NCBI GenBank assembly: GCA_010092855.1
Contig: JAADYV010000234.1
Location: forward strand, 1-35,102
Length of the DNA: 35,102 nucleotides
Direction of reading: 5' to 3'
Source: Chloroflexota bacterium
GTDB taxonomy: Bacteria; Chloroflexota; Anaerolineae; Aggregatilineales; Aggregatilineaceae
Positions 29,131 to 35,102 of this stretch are shown piece by piece. The position numbers and the translations under genes are program-made. The notes under the pieces were generated by a model. The model did no database searches. It worked only from the letters and a program-made list of their open reading frames with translations, and was not told the DNA's origin. Every line of letters starts with the position of its first letter. Position 1 is the stretch's first letter.

Positions 29131-31113
29131 CTAGCGTAGTTCGATGGAGGCGATAATAGGCTGTACTACCTCGTATTGCTCCTCAATCTCATCCGGGTGG
29201 GAATAGAGAAACACAACACCGACATAGGTACCGCCAGGATTGAACATAAACAGGCGTTTGCCCTCGCCCACATAGTCCACATACGCCACGTCATATTGCC
29301 CGATGGTGCTTGAAGTCACGTCGCTGAAAATCGTATCGGGGTTTTCTTCCCTAAAGCCACCATCCAGGATGATATTCAGAGAAACAACAGGATAGGACGG
29401 TGTTGTCTCGATGTCAATAAAAAAGATATCCAACCCCCACTGCCCACGATTTTCCTCTTCCGCATCCACCGCCTGGGTGAGTACTGGCCACAGCCAACCC
29501 ATGGGCGAGGTGCCCAATGTGACGCTGTCACCTTCGTCACCGGGGAACGGCTCCAGATCGATCGTGGCAGGGTACTCGAAGCTGAAGAAGTCTGTGCTGA
29601 AGAAGATCGTGTCATTGTCGGTGGGCGTGATGGTCGGCTCTGCTAGTGGGGTGACGGTCGGTTGGGGGGGCGGTGACGGTTGTGCCGCGATGTTAGTGGC
29701 ACCGGGTTCTTGCACACCCCACACCCGCACGGTGCTGTCACTCGAGCGCGACGCGAGCCGGGTGCCGTCTGGTGACCACTCGACGGCGCGTACCATGTCA
29801 GTATGGCCTCCCAGGACGGCGAGTTGGGTGGCGTTGACGGCATCCCAGACGCGGACGGTTTCGTCTGGGGAGGCGGAGGCGACCATAGTGCCGTCCGGCG
29901 ACCAGGCAACTGTCCACACCGAATCGGTATGGCCTTCTAGCAAAGCGAGTTGTGCACCGGTGGCTGCATCCCAGACACGCACGGTTTGATCATGCGATGC
30001 GGAGGCGACCATGGTGCCGTCCGGTGACCAGGCGACATAGGTAATCCATAGGGTATGGCCCTGCATCACGGCGAGTTGTGCCCCGGTGGTGGCATCCCAC
30101 ACGCGAACGGTTTCATCCGGCGAACTAGACGCCAGGCGTGTGCCATCCGGCGACCAGACAACTACCCACACCGAGTCGGTATGGCCTTGCAACACCGCGA
30201 GTTGGGTTCCGGTGGCCGCATCCCACATGCGCACGGTGTTGTCATACGAACCAGATGCTAACAGCATCCCATTTGGCGACCAATCGATGAAAGCTACTGG
30301 CCCGGTATGGGCGGCCAGAACATTGAGTTGGGTGCCGCTGGCTGCGTCCCAGATGCGCACAGTATCGTCTTCCGAGCCGGATGCCAGCAGCGTGCCATCC
30401 GGCGACCAGGCGACCACCCAGACTGCTTCAGTGTGGGTGTCCAACACCGCGAGTTGGGTCCCTGTCGCTGCATCCCAGACGCGCACGGTCGCATCTTCTC
30501 CAACGGATACTACGCGCGTGTTGTCCGGTGACCAGTCCAGGTCCAGGATGGTATCGGTGTGTCCCTGCATCACGGCGAGTTGTGCGCCGGTGGTTGCGTC
30601 CCACACCCGCACGGTATTGTCACTCGACCCCGATGCAACCCGTGTGCTGTCCGGCGACCAGGCGAATGTCCACACCGCAGCGGTATGCCCGGTCATTACC
30701 TGCAGTTCCTGGACCTGGTTCACATTGGCAGTGGTGATGGGTTGGGCGCGATCAGTCGATGAAGTGGAAACACCTGTTCCGCTGTCCCCATTGGCACCTG
30801 GGCAGGTATCGATCAGGGCCCGCGCGCTGGTAAGCAGGTTGGAGGCTGCCGCCACATCTGCAGCGGTTGCTGCCTGGTTAAGCAGGTTTCTGGCCCCAGG
30901 CAGCGTGTCACACGTTGCCTGTAGGTCCGGGGTTATCAACGCGCTCGCGCCGATGAGCAGGGATTGGGCGGCGGCCAGGTTGCCATCTGCCAGGGCGACC
31001 TCTGCCTGCACCAGGAGTGTGTAGATGGCAGTGAACTCGTCGTCCCCTTGCGCGGCCACGATGGTCGCTGACGCAAGCAGCACGATTACCAACATGAGGC
31101 GTAAGAATTTCAC
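29131..31113 (-). CDS. Exported WD40 protein 2 (8 WD repeats, Pro/Thr linker, conserved C-terminal domain)
   Basis: GTG start at 31113 with GGGAGGG upstream; signal peptide MKFLRLMLVIVLLASATIVAAQ; eight WD repeats; linker SPPPQPTVTPLAEPTITPT. Confidence 0.92.
   Translation of the reverse strand: MKFLRLMLVIVLLASATIVAAQGDDEFTAIYTLLVQAEVALADGNLAAAQSLLIGASALITPDLQATCDTLPGARNLLNQAATAADVAAASNLLTSARALIDTCPGANGDSGTGVSTSSTDRAQPITTANVNQVQELQVMTGHTAAVWTFAWSPDSTRVASGSSDNTVRVWDATTGAQLAVMQGHTDTILDLDWSPDNTRVVSVGEDATVRVWDAATGTQLAVLDTHTEAVWVVAWSPDGTLLASGSEDDTVRIWDAASGTQLNVLAAHTGPVAFIDWSPNGMLLASGSYDNTVRMWDAATGTQLAVLQGHTDSVWVVVWSPDGTRLASSSPDETVRVWDATTGAQLAVMQGHTLWITYVAWSPDGTMVASASHDQTVRVWDAATGAQLALLEGHTDSVWTVAWSPDGTMVASASPDETVRVWDAVNATQLAVLGGHTDMVRAVEWSPDGTRLASRSSDSTVRVWGVQEPGATNIAAQPSPPPQPTVTPLAEPTITPTDNDTIFFSTDFFSFEYPATIDLEPFPGDEGDSVTLGTSPMGWLWPVLTQAVDAEEENRGQWGLDIFFIDIETTPSYPVVSLNIILDGGFREENPDTIFSDVTSSTIGQYDVAYVDYVGEGKRLFMFNPGGTYVGVVFLYSHPDEIEEQYEVVQPIIASIELR
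29715..30710 (-). repeat. WD40-encoding tandem repeats of gene 2 (8 units, about 126 nt period)
   Basis: Near-regular recurrence of GTATGGCC...GCATCCCA(G/C)ACGCGCACGGT on the + strand. Confidence 0.85.
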
Positions 31114-31159
31114 GACACCCTCCCATAAAAACTGTGGACATGTAAAATGGCTATCCAAA

Positions 31160-31188
31160 GGCCGAGGTGACAACTAACCACCCCGGCC
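31160..31188 (-). terminator. Hairpin after WD40 gene 3
   Basis: Minus strand GGCCGGGGTG-gttagttgt-CACCTCGGCC-TTT. Confidence 0.6.
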
Positions 31189-31214
31189 CGACAAGCAAAC
31201 CTGCTATCTCAATA

Positions 31215-33947
31215 TTAGCGCAGTTCGACGGAGTCGATGATGGGTTGGACAACCTCGTATTGTGTATCGACCTCATCCGGGTGGGCGAAGAGGAACACAA
31301 TACCCACATAGGTACCACCGGGATTGAACATGATCAGGCGTCGCCCTTCACCGATGTAGTCAACGTAGGCCACATCGTACCGCCCGATGGTGTCTGTGCG
31401 GACGTTGCCGAAGATCGTGTCCGGGTTATCGTCCCGGAAGCCACCATCCAAGACGGTATTCAGCATGGACGTGGGTGAGGTGGGCGCAGTACCGAGGTCC
31501 AGGAAGAGTATGTTGATGCCCCACTGGCCACGGTTGTCTTCTTCTGGCTCGACTGGCAGGCTGAAGACCGGCCACAACCAGCCGATAGGGTCGCTGCCTA
31601 ACGTGACGCTGTCGCCTTCGTCGCTGGGGAAGGGTTCCAGCAAGAGGGGCGCCGGATACTCGAAGGTGAACAGGCTCGTACTGAAGGGGATCGTGTCAGC
31701 TTCGGCAGGGGCTTCCGTTTCTTCCGCTTCTGCGTATTCATCCGCGGCTTCCTCAGCGAAGTCACTTTCGGCTGAGGCTTCTTCCTCGTAATCCTCAGCT
31801 TCTTCAGGGCAACCATTGGCTGACGCAGGACCCGCTTCAGCAGGACAGAGATCTTCAGCATCGGCAACTCCGTCCCCGTCACTGTCGATGATGAAATCCA
31901 CACAATCAGCGATGCCATCGCCATCAAAGTCGACTGAGTCATCTTGCCCCGGACACAGGTCTACCGCATCGGCAACCCCGTCACCATCTGAGTCTGCGAT
32001 AGTGTATCCTTCAGCTTCATCCTCGTAGTCACCTTCGGCAGGAGCTTCGTCCGCATACTCGTCCTCGGCTTCGTCGCCGTAGTACTCATCGTCGGCTGGG
32101 GCGTCGTCTGCGTAGTCGCCTTCGGCGGGAGCTTCGTCCTCATACTCGTCCTCGGCTTCGTCGCCTTCGCGATCGTATGTTTCGCTTTCCGCTTCCTCGC
32201 GTTCCGTGAAATCGCCCTCGGCGGGGGCTTCGTCCGTATACTCGTCCTCGTCCTCGGTGTCTTCGGCTTCGGCATCCTCGTCGCCATAGTCCTCAGCGTC
32301 CGCCGCCTCACTCTCCGCCGACTCGATGACCAGCGTATATTCCCCACCAGATTCATTGAGATAGCTGCCTACGACAATAGTGTAGGTGGCGGTTTCTGGC
32401 AGAGTGATACTGATTTCTGAGTTATAGTTAGGCAGCCCGCCGCCGTCGTCGTTGAAGGCAATCTCATAGCCGCCTTGCATCAGCATAAGGGTCGTATCCC
32501 ATTCGGCGACGGTAGAAACAGTCAGTTCCTCACCCGCCTGCCCCTGGTAGGACCAGGTCTGGGTGCTGCCAACGACGACTTCACCCTCGGTTTCACCAAT
32601 TACGACCAGGGGGTACACAGTGTCGTCGGTGACGGGGGCGCTCTCAGTGGGAATAACCGTGCCCGGTTCTGGCAAACCCCATATCCGCACGGTGCGATCA
32701 ACAGACGTCGTAGCGATCTGAGTGCCATCTGGGGACCAGGCCACACCCCAGATGCCATCGGCGTGATCGCGCAACACGGCCAGTTGAGTCCCGTTGGCTA
32801 CATCCCAGATGCGCAGCGTGCGATCACCCGAGCCAGACGCCAACAGCGTCGAGTCTGGGGAAAAGGCGACCGTCACCACCGAGTCAGTATGATCGCGCAA
32901 AACGGCCAGTTCGGTGCCGCTGGCTGCATCCCACAGCCGCAGCGTATTGTCCCGCGAACCGGATGCGATTGTTGTGCCATCTGGTGACCATGCCACATCC
33001 AGAACACTGTCGGAGTGACCGTTCAAGACAGCGATCTGGCTGCCGCTGGCTTGCTCCCATACGCGCACGGTGCTATCACCCGAACCCGAGGCCAGCATCG
33101 TGCCGTCTGGCGACCAGACCACATCGAATACCAGGTCGGTGTGACCGGTCATCACGCTCAGTTGGGTACCACTGGCTACATCCCACACCCGTACATTGCC
33201 ATCGTCGGAACTGGATGCTAGGCGCGTTCCATCGGGTGAGAAGGCGATTGTTCGCACCCAGGAGTTATTGTCTATCACCATAATTTGGGTGCTGCTGGCT
33301 GCATCCCAGATGCGCAGCGTGCCATCACCCGAACCCGAGGCCAGCCGGGTGCCATCGGATGACCAGGACACTTCGCTTACACGGTCGTTGTTCTCTTGGA
33401 AGATTGCGACCTGGGTGCCGCTGGCTGCGTCCCAGACGCGCACGGTTTGATCATACGAGCCGGAGGCCAGTTGTGTGCCATCGGGCGACCAGGTGAGTGC
33501 CCCCACCGAGTCGGTATGGCCGTCCAGCACAAGCAGGGCCTGGACCTGGGCTGCATTGGCGGCAGTGATACCCTGGTAATCGCTGGCGAGTGGTGGTGTG
33601 TCGACCACAACAGCCCCACCGCGGCAATTATCGATCAAGGCGCGAGCGCTGGTTAGCAGGGTGGATGCGGTTGGCACATCTACGGCAGAAGCCGCCTGGT
33701 CTAACAGGATTTTGGCTCCCGGAAGCGTATCGCAGGTGGCCTGCAGCTCTGGTGTCATCAACGCACTGGCCCCGATGAGCAGCGACTGGGCCGTCGCCAG
33801 ATCGCCATTATCTAACGCGATTTGCGCCTGATCCAGCAGGGAAATGACGGGCGTCAACCCATCCTGAGCCAGGACCGTGGCAGGTAGTGGGATCAGCGAC
33901 ATCACTACTAATAGAACCATCAGTGTAAATGCCCGTGAGTGTTTCAT
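31215..33947 (-). CDS. Exported WD40 protein 3 (7 WD repeats, PPC-like domain, acidic linker with TSP3-like calcium repeats, conserved C-terminal domain)
   Basis: Signal peptide MKHSRAFTLMVLLVVMSLIPLPATVLAQ; seven WD repeats; PPC-like region; acidic DEAPAEGDY-type repeats; DSDGDGVADAVDLCPGQDD / DFDGDGIADCVD / DSDGDGVADAEDLCP. Confidence 0.92.
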   Translation of the reverse strand: MKHSRAFTLMVLLVVMSLIPLPATVLAQDGLTPVISLLDQAQIALDNGDLATAQSLLIGASALMTPELQATCDTLPGAKILLDQAASAVDVPTASTLLTSARALIDNCRGGAVVVDTPPLASDYQGITAANAAQVQALLVLDGHTDSVGALTWSPDGTQLASGSYDQTVRVWDAASGTQVAIFQENNDRVSEVSWSSDGTRLASGSGDGTLRIWDAASSTQIMVIDNNSWVRTIAFSPDGTRLASSSDDGNVRVWDVASGTQLSVMTGHTDLVFDVVWSPDGTMLASGSGDSTVRVWEQASGSQIAVLNGHSDSVLDVAWSPDGTTIASGSRDNTLRLWDAASGTELAVLRDHTDSVVTVAFSPDSTLLASGSGDRTLRIWDVANGTQLAVLRDHADGIWGVAWSPDGTQIATTSVDRTVRIWGLPEPGTVIPTESAPVTDDTVYPLVVIGETEGEVVVGSTQTWSYQGQAGEELTVSTVAEWDTTLMLMQGGYEIAFNDDGGGLPNYNSEISITLPETATYTIVVGSYLNESGGEYTLVIESAESEAADAEDYGDEDAEAEDTEDEDEYTDEAPAEGDFTEREEAESETYDREGDEAEDEYEDEAPAEGDYADDAPADDEYYGDEAEDEYADEAPAEGDYEDEAEGYTIADSDGDGVADAVDLCPGQDDSVDFDGDGIADCVDFIIDSDGDGVADAEDLCPAEAGPASANGCPEEAEDYEEEASAESDFAEEAADEYAEAEETEAPAEADTIPFSTSLFTFEYPAPLLLEPFPSDEGDSVTLGSDPIGWLWPVFSLPVEPEEDNRGQWGINILFLDLGTAPTSPTSMLNTVLDGGFRDDNPDTIFGNVRTDTIGRYDVAYVDYIGEGRRLIMFNPGGTYVGIVFLFAHPDEVDTQYEVVQPIIDSVELR
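31810..32000 (-). other. Thrombospondin type-3-like calcium-binding repeats inside WD40 protein 3
   Basis: Three D-x-D-G-D-G-(V/I)-A-D motifs with conserved DLCP cysteines. Confidence 0.8.
32029..32265 (-). repeat. Degenerate acidic minisatellite in WD40 gene 3
   Basis: GAGCTTCGTCC...ATACTCGTCCTCG(GCT)TCGTCGCC unit recurs near 32042, 32129 and 32225 (87 and 96 nt spacing, in frame). Confidence 0.75.
32670..33540 (-). repeat. WD40-encoding tandem repeats of gene 3 (7 units)
   Basis: Recurrent SPDGTxLASGSxDxTVRVWDAASGTQ units. Confidence 0.85.
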
Positions 33948-34391
33948 CGGTTATAACGCTCTCCTTGAATGATAATTGCTTTCGCCAGCATGAGGTTAAG
34001 CACGGTTAAGTTATTTAGAAGTGGTATGTAAAACAAAACCGCTTGAAAAGACAAATTCCCGCGGAAGATATTGTATCACTTTCGGCATAGACATGCCTTG
34101 TTTTTCGTTTGGCCCGTCGCGATGATCGGACCTGTTGACCATAGTGTTTTGGGGTGGAAACAACCGGGCAGGAAAGGGTCTCACTACCAGAAAAATCGCC
34201 CTCGTCTGCCCATACGGGTCCTGCGCTTTCGGGCTGTTGGACCAAACCAGCCGACGCAGGGTTTGTGCAGGCAGAGGGGCGATGAAGCGATCTAGAATGT
34301 GGCAACAGCTATCGGTGTTACCTGTTGGTTACGTCTTTCGGCGCTGGCTAGTGCGAACAGCTAGCGCTACGGCTACCGCTTCGGTTACCGG

Positions 34392-35102
34392 TTACTCCCG
34401 GCCATTGCTGCTGGCGGTTGGGGGAGCGGGTTCGGGTTGGTCGTATTCAAGTAGCAGTGCCTGGTAGCGGTCGCGGTACATCGCGGCGCGGGCGCGCTCA
34501 AGCTGCCACAGCCGGTCAGCGCTGCCCTTGACCGCACCCAACAGCGCTTGTGCATCGCTCAAACTGTGGTTGTAGCGCTCAATCTGTTTATCGTGGTTGC
34601 GCCATGCCTCATCATTGGTCAGTGTGAACTGCTTCCAGCGCTTTTGATCGTCGGCGATCCAGTCGTTCCATTCCTGGCGGAAGCGCTCTTCAGAAAGCCG
34701 CTGCATCTCGGCCACCTCGTTGATGCGCCGGCCCAGGCGTTCGGCAATGCGTTCGAAGTCTTCGACCACTTTGCGCATCTGGCGGTGGGTTTCGGCCCAG
34801 GCTTCGAAGCGCTCGGCATAGCGCTGCATGTTTTCGTCGTACAGACCAAAGCTGCGCGCCAGTTCAGTCACCTGCTGGTCGCGCTGCTGAAGCAGCAGGG
34901 TTTGCTGGTCGATGAACTGCTGGATTTCTTCACGCCGGTCCCGTTCGGCAGTGCCCAGCTCCAGGATACGTTTTTCGTTGCGCAGCACCATTGCTTCGAT
35001 GGCTTCTTGCTTGGGGCGCAGGCTGTCGATCTGCTTTTGGATTTCGGGCAGTTCGGACTGCGCATCCGAGATGCGGCGTGCGTCCTGACGGCGCTGTTCT
35101 TC
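34392..35102 (-). CDS. Coiled-coil protein, N-terminally truncated by window edge
   Basis: Frame open to the edge (EEQRRQDARRISDAQSELPEIQKQIDSLRPKQEAIEAMVLRNEKRILELG...); heptad-rich, highly charged. Confidence 0.8.
   Translation of the reverse strand, partial: EEQRRQDARRISDAQSELPEIQKQIDSLRPKQEAIEAMVLRNEKRILELGTAERDRREEIQQFIDQQTLLLQQRDQQVTELARSFGLYDENMQRYAERFEAWAETHRQMRKVVEDFERIAERLGRRINEVAEMQRLSEERFRQEWNDWIADDQKRWKQFTLTNDEAWRNHDKQIERYNHSLSDAQALLGAVKGSADRLWQLERARAAMYRDRYQALLLEYDQPEPAPPTASSNGRE

Noticed and set aside
29715-30710. Regular direct repeats that could resemble a CRISPR-like array
   Set aside because: Period about 126 nt, in frame, encodes WD40 repeats, with no short repeat/unique spacer pattern and no cas genes.
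30086-31024. 312-aa plus-strand ORF over WD40 gene 2 (and similar antisense ORFs at 27610, 29411, 33196)
   Set aside because: Repetitive antisense product of the WD repeats (SHTRTVSSGELDARRVPSGDQ...); the minus-strand frame clearly encodes WD40 motifs.
1-35102. tRNA, rRNA, transposase or prophage genes
   Set aside because: None recognised by eye; no transposase or integrase motifs in the ORF list. A tRNAscan/ISfinder run would settle this.

Overview
This 35.1 kb GC-rich window looks like a bacterial chromosome segment. Gene content and style suggest Chloroflexota/Anaerolineae, but that is inference only. I could support about 28 protein-coding genes. The left part holds the 3' part of a MetF-type gene (possibly a bifunctional fusion), a receiver/GAF protein, an AstE/ASPA-type deacylase, and a minus-strand polysaccharide block (RmlA-like, HAD, RmlB, CpsD-like, two Wzz-like). 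It continues with a DUF1232 protein, two lipoproteins and a TgpA-like transglutaminase. The centre has rplJ-rplL with an L10 leader and a putative attenuator, FHA and TPR proteins, a second sugar nucleotidyltransferase, gyrB, a SAM-dependent DUF62 protein, murA, a thioredoxin-reductase-like flavoprotein and malic enzyme. The right part holds three tandem paralogous exported WD40 proteins and a truncated coiled-coil gene. The best candidate for an undescribed system is the WD40 trio at 26799-33947. All three share an N-terminal Cys-pair helical domain and a highly conserved C-terminal domain around 7/8/7 WD repeats, with interchangeable linkers (PPC, Pro/Thr, or acidic plus TSP3-like calcium repeats) and similar terminator hairpins. 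Other notable points are a CpsD-like protein with lost Walker A and B residues, a TrxR-like protein without CxxC, a MurA with Cys-to-Asp at the active site, and an in-frame stop splitting a PPC domain.
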